Positions 1 through 8,006 of a stretch of 64,000 nucleotides of DNA are shown here, piece after piece (the first letter of the stretch is position 1; every line of letters starts with the position of its first letter). Position numbers and translations under genes: made by a program. Source of the DNA: Halobacteriovorax marinus (lineage in GTDB: Bacteria > Bdellovibrionota > Bacteriovoracia > Bacteriovoracales > Bacteriovoracaceae). The stretch spans positions 28,947 through 92,946 of the forward strand of contig MAAO01000010.1 in the NCBI GenBank assembly GCA_002163155.1. Direction: 5' to 3'. The notes beneath the pieces are model-generated. The model was not told where the DNA came from and did not search any database. It worked only from the letters and a program-made list of their open reading frames with translations.

Positions 1-2
1 AA

Positions 3-515
3 AACGTTAAGGCACTGCGCGCCAAGAGAAATTTCACCCAGAAGCACCTCTCGCAACTGGCAAAAATTCCCCGTACCACACTTACAAATATTGAATCCGG
101 TGAGAGTAACCCCTCACTCTCCAACGTTATTAAACTCGCAGGAGCTCTCAACGTAAGTATTGATCTCCTAGTCAGCCCGCTGCGCGCCGCTAGTGTTTTG
201 ATAAAGAAGAGTGATCTTCCTCTTGAAGTTAAAGGCGGAACTTCAATTTCAAAACTTCTTCCAGAAAAAATTAAAGGCATGGATATTGACCGGGTAACTC
301 TTGCTCCGCTACATACTTTTAGAGGAACACCGCACTTAGGTGGAACTCATGAGTATATGACAGTGATTTCTGGTGAGGTGGTTGTGCGCTTAAACGGCGA
401 AAAGTTCCATGTGTATGAAGATGATCTGCTAGCTTTCCCAGGAGACGTGCAACACTCCTATCAAAACCCTCTCGATAGAGAATCGATTTACATGAGTATC
501 ATAATTCCGGGTTAA
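3..515 (+). CDS. XRE-family HTH and cupin regulator (5' end outside window)
   Basis: The frame is open from the first bases, so the true start lies upstream; a TTG at 198 would leave only the cupin half. The first 55 or so visible residues form an XRE/Cro helix-turn-helix (FTQKHLSQLAKIPRTTLTNI, then ESGESNPS). The rest is a small cupin barrel with the signatures GTPHLGGTHEYM and FPGDVQHSY. Proteins of this build are usually transcriptional regulators whose cupin senses a small ligand. The ligand and targets cannot be told from sequence. It overlaps the convergent gene at 512 by four bases. Confidence 0.88.
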   Translation, partial: NVKALRAKRNFTQKHLSQLAKIPRTTLTNIESGESNPSLSNVIKLAGALNVSIDLLVSPLRAASVLIKKSDLPLEVKGGTSISKLLPEKIKGMDIDRVTLAPLHTFRGTPHLGGTHEYMTVISGEVVVRLNGEKFHVYEDDLLAFPGDVQHSYQNPLDRESIYMSIIIPG

Positions 516-1078
516 ATAGTCGGAGCGCCAATTTGTTTCTTCAAAGGAGAACGCAGAGGTTTATTGCTCAATTTATTTTTACTATCTTTGATTTTTTTAA
601 AAATCATTTGGAAATTCTTTTTTTTATTTTCAAAACGCACACTGGTCTCATCGCAGTCTTTGGGAATTTGAATTTGTAATGACAAGTATCGCAGCGAGCG
701 AGACTTAGACTTACCTATAGTTTTCACTTCTTCAAAAGTGGCCTTGATTTTAATCTCACCATCTTTGATTTCTATATTTGCCTTCTCGTCCTCAATCATC
801 TTGCCGGAGATTTCAAGTATTCTCTCCTTTGAGTTCTCTTTCCACTTATACGACTGATACTGCATACCAAAGTTCTGAAACTGTTTGAGCAGATTCTTTT
901 CAAAGGCGCCATTGTAGTAGTTGAGTTGTTTATTATCCAACTTCTCCATGTCGTCTAACATACTCTCAAACATCTTCTCGTATTTTTTAAAGAGGTTGGC
1001 ATTTAAGAGCTCGGACAATTCTTTGGGCGTTTGTCCGTAGGTACTAAGGGAAAATATTATAACTAGAATGAATTTCAC
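512..1078 (-). CDS. exported protein of unknown function
   Basis: 188 residues. A short N-terminal hydrophobic stretch (MKFILVIIFSLSTYG) looks like a signal peptide, so the protein is probably periplasmic or secreted. The mature part is lysine- and glutamate-rich, with one cysteine near residue 137 and a basic C-terminal tail (residues about 160-188). I recognise no family motif. The composition suits a small soluble envelope protein. It stands alone, with its 3' end overlapping the XRE-cupin gene convergently. Confidence 0.65.
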   Translation of the reverse strand: MKFILVIIFSLSTYGQTPKELSELLNANLFKKYEKMFESMLDDMEKLDNKQLNYYNGAFEKNLLKQFQNFGMQYQSYKWKENSKERILEISGKMIEDEKANIEIKDGEIKIKATFEEVKTIGKSKSRSLRYLSLQIQIPKDCDETSVRFENKKKNFQMIFKKIKDSKNKLSNKPLRSPLKKQIGAPTI

Positions 1079-1169
1079 TTAACTAACCTTTTGAAATCTC
1101 TTTTCTTGTATTTTACTTAAGTCATATTTTATCATAGAACCTTAAGTATCTTAAACTTACTTAAAAATT

Positions 1170-3359
1170 ATGTCGCTCATAGCGCTAAGCCCTCATAAAA
1201 TGGTATCTATGAATAAGAAACTGCCCCTTTACCTCATTTTTACTTGTCTGATTTTAACAACCCTTGTGTTCCTTGGGGCGAGTCGACATCAGAAAGGTTT
1301 AATAGAGAATGAAGTGGAATCTAGGGCCACTTTTCTAGAACATCTTCTACTCTCCACACTTAAAGCCAACGAAGAAATTCTCCTCTCCATGGAAGGTCTC
1401 TTTGCTTCCTCAGAGTTAGTTACTAGAGAAGAGTTTAATACTTTTCTTACCCTAACTCTTGAGCGCCATCCCTATATTCAAGCACTGGAGTGGATTCCAA
1501 AAGTTTCTCTAAAACAAAAACGCAGCTTTGAAAAAGAAATGAGCTCTCTTGGTCATGGGAAATTCTTCTTCTATGAAAAGTCCATAGAAGGTGAAATTGT
1601 CCCCGTAGAAGATAGACCCTTCTACTTTCCTGTCTACTACGTGGAACCCTTCTTTGAAAATATAAAGGCCTTTGGCTTTGATCTGGCCAGTAATGAAAAG
1701 AGAAGACTCACTATTGAAAAGGCTATTGCCACAAAGACTTTTCAGGCTACCCCCAAAATCAACTTAGTGCAAGATAGGACTTCTCAGGCGGGAATGTTAC
1801 TGATTCACCCCTACTTTGATAAGGCGGGCATAAATACTGGAGTCACTCTGGGAGTGTATAAAGTTACTGACATGCTCAATATGTTGCTAAGAGAATCAAT
1901 TATTTCTAAACATGTTTCCTTAATGATTTATGATGGCGACAGCACATCTGCAGTAGACCTCATTTACCAAGCAAACCTTGCAGAAGGTAACGGAAATACA
2001 GCACTTATAAGATCTGTAGATGTTTCCTCACGTACCTGGACTCTTGTATGGTCACCAACTCACACTCTTATTACTGATCTAGCTGCTCTTAGCCCCACGC
2101 TCTGGGCGGCCATTGCTCTCATTATTTGTGCTCTCATTTCCACACTGATTAATCTCACCTTTAATCAGAGATTAAAAATTACCAAAGAGGTAGACCTTAG
2201 AACAAAGATTGCCGAAGAAGCAGCAACGAGTGCTAATACTTCTAACAAGGCAAAATCTGATTTTCTAGCGAGTATGTCCCACGAAATTCGCACTCCCATG
2301 AATGGCATCATCGGAATGATCGATATCTTAAAAGAAACGAGTCTCACTAAAGACCAGCAAGTTTACATCAATTCCATTGATCACAGTGGAATAGCACTGA
2401 TGGAGATCATTCACGATATTTTAGATTTTAGTAAAATTGAGGCCAATAAAATAGAACTTGAAGATCATGTCATTAATCTCCATGAGTTTGTTAACAACCT
2501 CTCGCTTCCCTTTGTTTCTATTATTCTAGAAAAAGGGCTCTCTTTTAATATCAATAGTGAAGATAACCTTCCTGATTGTATTAGTTGTGATCGCACACGA
2601 CTTAGACAAATTATTTCCAACCTCATTAGTAATTCTGTTAAGTTCACAGAACATGGAGGCATTGAATTATTTGTGAGAAATGGACCATCCCAGAACACTC
2701 TAGAGTTTGAAATTATTGACACAGGAATAGGAATCAGAGAAGAAAACCTAGAGAAACTCTTTATTCCCTTCTCACAGGCAGATAATTCTATCACCAGAAG
2801 GTTTGGTGGCTCAGGCCTTGGACTCACTATAAGTAAGACTCTGTGTGAATTAATGGGGGGGGATTTAAGTGTTAAGTCAACTTACGAGGAAGGTTCTTCT
2901 TTTAAATTCTTCATTCACTACAGACAAGTTTCCATAGAAAAAGTTAATGAGATTAATATGAGCGACAAAGCTCTCCCTGTGCCTGATAAAATTAATTTAA
3001 AAGTTCTAGTAGCGGAAGATAACTCTATCAATCAAAAAGTTATCTCCCTTATGCTCAAGTCCCTTGGGGTGGAATACACGCTAGTAGACAATGGATTGCA
3101 GGCCCTAGAGCAAACCAAGTTAAATTCTTTTGATCTCATTTTAATGGATATACAAATGCCGGTCATGGATGGCATCACCGCCACAGAGAAAATTATTTCG
3201 TCTCTCAAAGAAAAGTCACCTCCCATCATTGCCATTACTGCCAATGTTTTTAAAGAGGATCGCAAGAGATGCCTAGATGCTGGCATGTCCTATGTGCTTT
3301 CAAAACCTGTGCGCAAGAAAGAACTCCTTGATGTGCTCGCTTCCTTTCGTCACCACTAA
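1170..3359 (+). CDS. CHASE-domain hybrid sensor histidine kinase with receiver domain
   Basis: 729 residues. The order is: membrane segment (about 19-38); extracytoplasmic CHASE-like sensor (about 60-290); second membrane segment (about 305-328); coiled linker; HisKA with phospho-acceptor His371 in SHEIRTPMNG; HATPase_c with N, G1 (DTGIGI) and G2 (GGSGLGL) boxes; and a C-terminal receiver with acceptor Asp660 in LMDIQMP. This is a membrane hybrid kinase that autophosphorylates and passes phosphate to its own receiver. No Hpt domain or output regulator is adjacent, so the downstream partner is unknown. ATG codons at 1200 and 1209 are alternative starts; none has a clear ribosome-binding site. 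A run of eight G lies at 2855-2862. The stop overlaps convergent umuC. Confidence 0.93.
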   Translation: MSLIALSPHKMVSMNKKLPLYLIFTCLILTTLVFLGASRHQKGLIENEVESRATFLEHLLLSTLKANEEILLSMEGLFASSELVTREEFNTFLTLTLERHPYIQALEWIPKVSLKQKRSFEKEMSSLGHGKFFFYEKSIEGEIVPVEDRPFYFPVYYVEPFFENIKAFGFDLASNEKRRLTIEKAIATKTFQATPKINLVQDRTSQAGMLLIHPYFDKAGINTGVTLGVYKVTDMLNMLLRESIISKHVSLMIYDGDSTSAVDLIYQANLAEGNGNTALIRSVDVSSRTWTLVWSPTHTLITDLAALSPTLWAAIALIICALISTLINLTFNQRLKITKEVDLRTKIAEEAATSANTSNKAKSDFLASMSHEIRTPMNGIIGMIDILKETSLTKDQQVYINSIDHSGIALMEIIHDILDFSKIEANKIELEDHVINLHEFVNNLSLPFVSIILEKGLSFNINSEDNLPDCISCDRTRLRQIISNLISNSVKFTEHGGIELFVRNGPSQNTLEFEIIDTGIGIREENLEKLFIPFSQADNSITRRFGGSGLGLTISKTLCELMGGDLSVKSTYEEGSSFKFFIHYRQVSIEKVNEINMSDKALPVPDKINLKVLVAEDNSINQKVISLMLKSLGVEYTLVDNGLQALEQTKLNSFDLILMDIQMPVMDGITATEKIISSLKEKSPPIIAITANVFKEDRKRCLDAGMSYVLSKPVRKKELLDVLASFRHH
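2855..2862 (+). repeat. G8 homopolymer inside histidine kinase gene
   Basis: Eight consecutive G encode part of the conserved LMGGD region of the kinase ATPase domain. In such AT-rich DNA a G8 tract is rare and is a possible slipped-strand site. The frame is open as sequenced. Confidence 0.75.
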
Positions 3360-4651
3360 CCCACTTTTTTATCAATATCAATACAGAGAATCTCGCTCCA
3401 CCTAGAGGTGAAGTGGGCACTCTTTTTCTTGCACATCATCTTCCACATGGGATTCACCCCGCAGGCGAGAGGTTTTATGGTCTCGCGCCCTTCGCGCTGA
3501 TTAATAGCATCAATAACCTTCATGAGACTCTCACTCTTTGGATCGTCCGACTTCTCAAAGAAATTGAGCTGTCCCATCTCCTTCTCCGCCAGAGAACTTA
3601 GGGACACTCCCACCTTCTTATAGATAAAACCCTCTCTAAAAATTTCATCTAGTAGCGAGAAGGCCTCTTTGATCAGTCTTCTAGTGTCACTGGTGGGACT
3701 TAGAAATTTTGCACTATGCTCATTAAAGTACTGTGGTGTTTTAGAAAAGGGATTAGTGGTGAGCCAGATGCTCAGAGTTCTGCACGAGCTGCCCTGGCCG
3801 CGCAATTTCTCACTGGCGCGGGAGACGTAACTGGCGAGGGCCTCGCGCACTTCAAACTTATCGCTCACTCCATGCCCAAAAGATTTAGAAGAGATGATTT
3901 GTTTTTTTATATTCGCAGTGGTTTCAATTTCAAAACAATTAATCCCCCGCAACTCATCCTGCACTTGGCGACCCGTCTTAGTTAACACTTTTAGAATCAA
4001 TCTCTCATTGGGATAGTCTCTCAGATCTAGTCCCGTATGAATTCCCATCAATTTTAATTTCTCAGCACTTCTGCGACCCACGCCCCAAATTTCTCCCACG
4101 GGAATTCTTCTAAGCGCCTCATCTAAGTAGCGCTCATCGGTTAAGTCTAGGACGCCCTCCGCCTTAGTAGACTTCTTGGCGTGCCAGTTGGCGACCTTCG
4201 CCAAAACCTTAGTGTAGGCAATTCCCACACTCACAGGGATCCCCACATCGCGTCTCACCTTATCTTTGATAAATCTAGCGTATTCATCAAGCCCCAAATG
4301 CTCAAGGCCAGAGAGGTTTAAGAAGGCCTCATCAATGGAGTAAATTTCCATTTGTGGACACAGTCCTTCTAGGGTCTCCATAATTCTGTTGGAGAGATCT
4401 CCGTAGAGAGAGTAGTTAGAAGAGAGCGCCACTCCCTTGCCTTTCTTAAGTAATTTTTCCACTTTAAAAAAGGGGTCCCCTCTCTTAATACCTAAGTTCT
4501 TCGCTTCTTTAGAAAGGGCCACGGCGCAGCCATCATTGTTGGAGAGAATAATCACCGGAATATTTTCAAGCTTTGGATTGAACACGCGCTCACAGGAGAC
4601 GTAGTAAGTATTGCAATCGACTAGGGCAAAGATTGTTTTCTTCTTCATCAT
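3356..4651 (-). CDS. umuC: Y-family error-prone DNA polymerase V catalytic subunit UmuC
   Basis: 431 residues, close to the usual UmuC length of about 420. The N-terminus has the Y-family palm motif (FALVDCNTYYVSCERVF), then the steric-gate/fingers region (ILSNNDGCAVALSKEAK) and the second acidic motif (YSIDEAFLNL). These are followed by a helix-hairpin-helix (IWGVGRRSAEKL), the little-finger domain and a C-terminal DUF4113-like tail. It copies past DNA lesions in complex with processed UmuD. It lies 23 bases after umuD in the same direction, an SOS-type operon. Two ATGs are adjacent at the start (4651 and 4648); the second is better spaced from AGG. Confidence 0.96.
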   Translation of the reverse strand: MMKKKTIFALVDCNTYYVSCERVFNPKLENIPVIILSNNDGCAVALSKEAKNLGIKRGDPFFKVEKLLKKGKGVALSSNYSLYGDLSNRIMETLEGLCPQMEIYSIDEAFLNLSGLEHLGLDEYARFIKDKVRRDVGIPVSVGIAYTKVLAKVANWHAKKSTKAEGVLDLTDERYLDEALRRIPVGEIWGVGRRSAEKLKLMGIHTGLDLRDYPNERLILKVLTKTGRQVQDELRGINCFEIETTANIKKQIISSKSFGHGVSDKFEVREALASYVSRASEKLRGQGSSCRTLSIWLTTNPFSKTPQYFNEHSAKFLSPTSDTRRLIKEAFSLLDEIFREGFIYKKVGVSLSSLAEKEMGQLNFFEKSDDPKSESLMKVIDAINQREGRETIKPLACGVNPMWKMMCKKKSAHFTSRWSEILCIDIDKKVG

Positions 4652-4674
4652 GATACCTATCAGAAACTACTGAG

Positions 4675-5073
4675 CTACAGGTGGGGAGAATGAATTATGT
4701 GCATCACCACACCCCACAACTCAAAGCGGTCCTCTTCTTTAATTTCAATGGGTGGGTAGACGTGATTTTCAGGCAGCAGATGAATGGCGCCACCACTTCT
4801 TAAGAAACGCTTCACCGTGAACTCTCCATCAATGATGGCGAGAATGATATCGCCATTTTTCACCGTCTGCGCGCGATCAATCACCAGGAGATCCCCTGAG
4901 CGAATAACCGGCATCATACTCTCCCCCTCCGCCTTCACAAAGAAAGTTGAAGTGGGTCTTCTCACCAGATGTTCATCCAGCGAGAGTTTCTTCTCTAGAT
5001 AATCATCCGCGGGACTTGGAAAACCACAGGAGACTTGCCCCGTGAAATAAGAAATTTCGACCTTTTTTGACAT
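4675..5073 (-). CDS. umuD: UmuD, S24 self-cleaving subunit of DNA polymerase V
   Basis: 132 residues. The protein keeps the LexA/UmuD layout: a Cys16-Gly17 cleavage site in CGFPSPADDY, nucleophile Ser52 in EGESMMP, and general base Lys88 in GEFTVKRF. RecA-stimulated self-cleavage yields UmuD', which joins UmuC in translesion synthesis. It is the first gene of umuDC. The upstream region holds a direct repeat and a palindrome that may be operator sites. Confidence 0.95.
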   Translation of the reverse strand: MSKKVEISYFTGQVSCGFPSPADDYLEKKLSLDEHLVRRPTSTFFVKAEGESMMPVIRSGDLLVIDRAQTVKNGDIILAIIDGEFTVKRFLRSGGAIHLLPENHVYPPIEIKEEDRFELWGVVMHIIHSPHL

Positions 5074-5100
5074 GGTGCAAGCTTAACATAGAACGACGAC

Positions 5101-5138
5101 TTACGCAAAACTTACGCACACATTTCCGGTACAGAAAT
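5101..5138 (-). promoter_or_regulatory. candidate operator region of umuDC
   Basis: Upstream of umuD, TTACGCA occurs at 5101-5107 and again at 5112-5118, eleven bases apart and thus on one helix face. Next to it is the palindrome ATTTC-N7-GAAAT at 5122-5138. Either could be the damage-response operator. I do not see a classic LexA box, so the assignment is inference. Confidence 0.4.
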
Positions 5139-5211
5139 TCCTAAAATAGAACGGAACCTCGAAAAAAGACAACTAATCACCTGTAATTACTAACTATTAT
5201 AAAATATCCCT

Positions 5212-5227
5212 TGGCACGGCCGTTGCA
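5212..5227 (+). promoter_or_regulatory. sigma-54 (RpoN) promoter of the Kazal-inhibitor gene
   Basis: TGGCACGGCCGTTGCA matches the -24/-12 consensus TGGCAC-N5-TTGCW exactly, including the preceding T and the G after TGGCAC. The predicted start of transcription is about 5238-5240, leaving a leader of roughly 58 bases before the ATG at 5298. This predicts dependence on RpoN and an AAA+ enhancer-binding activator. No activator gene is adjacent. Confidence 0.85.
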
Positions 5228-5297
5228 ATATTGATCCTTGAATCAGCAGAGAAAACAGAATCTTTGCTCACTAAAACCTTTATAAGGAGAATCAAAA

Positions 5298-5687
5298 ATG
5301 AAGAAATTAATTGTACTAGTAGCACTCGTCCTAAGCGCAACAGCAGCACTAGGAAATGTCGCCGAGCGAGTAGAGGGAAAACTTATCAACAAGAGATTAG
5401 TGACGGCCCATGAAACTTATCAACTCACAAGTTTAGTGGCCGGAGCACAAGAATGTGCGAGCGGGATCTTCACTATTGTGGAAGATACTTTTGGAGGCTC
5501 AGACACTTACTCACTCATCAATGTGGACTCATGTTTTAAAACTGTAAGGCCAATATTCTGTCCCGAAGTCTATATGCCAGTTTGCGCAGCCAACGGAGAA
5601 GAAGAGAGAACTTATTCAAACACATGTTTCATGAATGGCTCTGGGGCTAAGTTTGTTCACCTAGGTGAATGTGGAACCTTAGAATAA
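5298..5687 (+). CDS. exported Kazal-type serine protease inhibitor
   Basis: 129 residues with a clear signal peptide (about residues 1-19, ending AALG). A Kazal domain covers residues 79-125: CPEVYMPVC has the exact CysII-x-P1-x-Y-x-P-x-CysIII spacing, followed by TYSNTC and LGEC. By that alignment the reactive P1 residue is Glu90. Cysteines sit at 53, 79, 88, 96, 110 and 125; the usual fifth Kazal cysteine is not visible, so one disulfide may differ. It probably blocks a serine protease in the periplasm, outside the cell or in prey. AAGGAG precedes the ATG, and a sigma-54 promoter lies upstream. Confidence 0.88.
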   Translation: MKKLIVLVALVLSATAALGNVAERVEGKLINKRLVTAHETYQLTSLVAGAQECASGIFTIVEDTFGGSDTYSLINVDSCFKTVRPIFCPEVYMPVCAANGEEERTYSNTCFMNGSGAKFVHLGECGTLE

Positions 5688-5705
5688 CTTAGAATAATTT
5701 CAAGC

Positions 5706-5733
5706 ATGACCAAAAAGGAATTTGGTCATTTAA
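5706..5733. terminator. hairpin terminator between convergent genes
   Basis: The stem ATGACCAAA / TTTGGTCAT (5706-5714 and 5721-5729) has a six-base loop and is followed by a short T/A-rich tail. It sits between the Kazal gene and the convergent gene ending at 5730. The T-tract is weak. Confidence 0.55.
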
Positions 5734-6041
5734 TATTGCTCAATGGAATAAACTTCATAGGCCACGGTCTCATAAGGATGAGCATCCTTCATCGCGTCAA
5801 TGACTTGCTGAATAATTTTTTTTTCACAAACCATTTCTATCTTCAGTTCCGAAACAGTTTCTAGTTTTCCCACTTCACCCACAAAGGCCGAACTGCCTTC
5901 TATTGGCTTAAATTGACCAACGCCGAGTGTCTCAAATGAGCAACATTCGTAGTTGCCAATCTTGCCAGCACCGGCCGCAAACATGGCATTTCTGACATTA
6001 TCTCCATGACTTTTAGGTACGAAAAAGACGATTTTTTTCAC
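5730..6041 (-). CDS. stand-alone NIF3/YqfO-like PII-fold protein
   Basis: 103 residues. The start MKKIVFFVPKSHGDNVRNAMFAAGAGKIGNY (opening part) and the end AHPYETVAYEVY match the PII/CutA-like insertion domain of NIF3-family proteins such as YqfO, here as a single-domain protein. The reaction is unknown; the fold suits ligand or metal sensing and trimer formation. No signal peptide is seen, so it is probably cytoplasmic. It is a single gene. Confidence 0.75.
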   Translation of the reverse strand: MKKIVFFVPKSHGDNVRNAMFAAGAGKIGNYECCSFETLGVGQFKPIEGSSAFVGEVGKLETVSELKIEMVCEKKIIQQVIDAMKDAHPYETVAYEVYSIEQY

Positions 6042-6189
6042 AGATTCTCCACACTTAAGACGTTAGAACTAACAGTTTCTTACATTTAAACCATGTAAGG
6101 AAAAACCATTTTACAAAACATAACCGAAACTTAACACTAGTATAACAAGATTTTAAAATAATCGATATTGTTTCATGGAGGAACATAAT

Positions 6190-7071
6190 ATGAGAAAAGG
6201 ATTTCTAGCAACAGCTGTTGCCATGCTCATCTTCAGTGCTCAATCTATCGCTTGTGACCAGCACGGTCAGGGTGGAATTGTTGAAGATAACTCGCTCTAC
6301 ATTCCATCAAATGTAAAAGCTGCTAACGGTATGACTAAAGCACAATTCAACGCAACTATTGATAAAGTAGAAGAGATCTACGCACCAATCATCGCTGAAA
6401 GAGGTAAGAGACTTCTTATAGAGAGAAAATGGGACGACGGAACTGTTAATGCTTACGCTCAACAACAAGGTAGTACTTGGAAAGTTTCTATGTTTGGTGG
6501 TCTTGCAAGACACGAAGCTATTACTGTAGACGGATTTGCAACTGTTGTATGTCACGAACTAGGTCACCACATTGGTGGACAACCTAAGAAGAAATCTTGG
6601 TTTGGTTCTTCATGGGCATCAAACGAAGGTCAGTCTGACTACTTCGCAACTTCAAAATGTTTAAGAAAGTTCATGGAAAATGATGACAATGCAACTATTC
6701 TTGCAACTATGACTATTCCTTCAATCGTTGTTGAAAACTGTCAAAAGAACTTCACAAGCGATTCTGAACAACTTATTTGTCAAAGAGGTGCAATGGCAGG
6801 TCTTTCTCTTGGAAACCTTTTCAGAGCACTTAGAAACTTAGACACTGAGCTAAAGTTTGATACTCCTGATACAAGTACTGTATCAGCTACTAATCACAAT
6901 CACCCAGCTCCACAATGTCGTCTAGACACTTACTTCAATGGTTCTCTTTGTGAGAAAGATGCTTACACAGACGTAAGTGACAGAGACTTCGCTGTTGGAA
7001 CTTGTGCAAGAGTTGATGGTTTTGACTCAGGTGTAAGACCTACTTGTTGGTTCAAACCACCAAGAAGCTAA
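6190..7071 (+). CDS. exported zinc metalloprotease-like protein
   Basis: 293 residues from the ATG at 6190, chosen because GGAGG at 6177-6181 is eight bases upstream; an in-frame ATG at 6175 overlaps that site. The signal peptide covers residues 1-21 (ending AQSIA-C). The active-site motif HELGHH starts at His122 (VVCHELGHHIGG), and a downstream NEGQSDYFA segment could supply a glutamate as third zinc ligand, as in gluzincins. There are about eight cysteines, which suggests disulfides. It is probably a secreted or periplasmic protease or a structural relative. Codons are strongly biased to A/T, unlike umuDC nearby, which suits high expression. Confidence 0.82.
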   Translation: MRKGFLATAVAMLIFSAQSIACDQHGQGGIVEDNSLYIPSNVKAANGMTKAQFNATIDKVEEIYAPIIAERGKRLLIERKWDDGTVNAYAQQQGSTWKVSMFGGLARHEAITVDGFATVVCHELGHHIGGQPKKKSWFGSSWASNEGQSDYFATSKCLRKFMENDDNATILATMTIPSIVVENCQKNFTSDSEQLICQRGAMAGLSLGNLFRALRNLDTELKFDTPDTSTVSATNHNHPAPQCRLDTYFNGSLCEKDAYTDVSDRDFAVGTCARVDGFDSGVRPTCWFKPPRS

Positions 7072-7111
7072 TTAGATAATTATCTAATAAATTAAATACG
7101 TTCATTTGAAA

Positions 7112-7137
7112 GGGCCCTCGCAAGAGGGCTTTTTTTT
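7112..7137 (+). terminator. rho-independent terminator
   Basis: GCCCTC-GCAA-GAGGGC (7114-7129) is followed by eight T. It directly follows the metalloprotease gene and is a strong intrinsic terminator. Confidence 0.93.
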
Positions 7138-7140
7138 GAT

Positions 7141-7875
7141 TTAAAATCTATCAACCGTCACAATATTCTCAGGAAATACATCATAGAAGCATTCTATTTT
7201 TCCCTCTAGGTCTGACTGTACGCAAACTACATAGTCACTATCATTGAACTCAATGCTATAAGTTTTCCGTCCCCTAGAGTCTACGAATTTGGGATCACTA
7301 TGAATCACGTGACAGGATTTGATATCATTAATATCCATTTCTCGGTAAACATGATTTCTGCCATTGAAGAAAACTCTCCGACTAGTGATAAAGAGCACTC
7401 CATGTCCGTGATGAGAAAAGTCCTGTCCCATTCTTCCCACTAAGGCCCCATGAACATATTCATCGGAAAATAAGAGAGGAGGATTATCCATAATCCAGGC
7501 CATGCATTCATTATCAAACATTTTCTTAGACTGAGGGGTTTTTAACTCTACACGGTCTCTTAGAAAATTTTTAATTTTTCTTTCGTCAAGAATCATCTCC
7601 TTCATATGCAAGTAGAATAATTCACTATCATCATCACCTTCCTCTAGAGCAAAGTTTAGATGGGTCCCCTCAATAGTAAAATCAATATAGGGTTTGTCAT
7701 CTATCTCACGAAAGGTCACTTCTGAGATTTGAATATAAGGAGTTCTATGTCTAAGCCTTTTGCCACTATAGAAACTTATACCGTGGGCCTCGGCCACCAA
7801 ATCTCCATGCTTTTCCTCAAAGCATGCCTTAACATGAAACTCTTCATTTTCTGGTACAACTTTTACATACGACAT
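7141..7875 (-). CDS. uncharacterised protein with possible tandem PH-like domains
   Basis: 244 residues with no signal peptide or membrane segment. The C-terminal half contains GHGVLFITSRRVFFNGRN followed by MDINDIKSC. This strand pattern is typical of bacterial PH/GRAM-like domains (strand, turn with NG, then I/D-I). The N-terminal half (residues 20-100) may be a second copy (HGISFYSGKRLRHRTPYIQISEV). The function is unknown. GGAGG lies five bases before the ATG. It is a single gene. Confidence 0.6.
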   Translation of the reverse strand: MSYVKVVPENEEFHVKACFEEKHGDLVAEAHGISFYSGKRLRHRTPYIQISEVTFREIDDKPYIDFTIEGTHLNFALEEGDDDSELFYLHMKEMILDERKIKNFLRDRVELKTPQSKKMFDNECMAWIMDNPPLLFSDEYVHGALVGRMGQDFSHHGHGVLFITSRRVFFNGRNHVYREMDINDIKSCHVIHSDPKFVDSRGRKTYSIEFNDSDYVVCVQSDLEGKIECFYDVFPENIVTVDRF

Positions 7876-7952
7876 AAGGCCTCCATCTAAGAATATTTTA
7901 GACTTAAAGCACCAATAAACTTTTATGAATGTTGAGGAAATCTTGTCATTAG

Positions 7953-7982
7953 AAAATAAAAAGGCCCTAAGATAGGGCCTTT
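7953..7982 (-). terminator. rho-independent terminator of the L,D-transpeptidase gene
   Basis: Read on the minus strand, GGCCCT-ATCTT-AGGGCC (7963-7979) is followed by TTTTTATTTT. It lies just past the stop at 8007. Confidence 0.9.
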
Positions 7983-8006
7983 ACTTGAAATTTAAATATG
8001 TTAGGT

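Noticed and set aside
3716..3985. 89-codon plus-strand frame inside umuC.
   Set aside because: Antisense to well-conserved umuC, with no start signal.
5087..5153. Direct repeat ATAGAACG (5088-5095 and 5146-5153) as a LexA operator.
   Set aside because: The copies are 58 bases apart and lack dyad symmetry; more likely they are coincident -10-like sequences.
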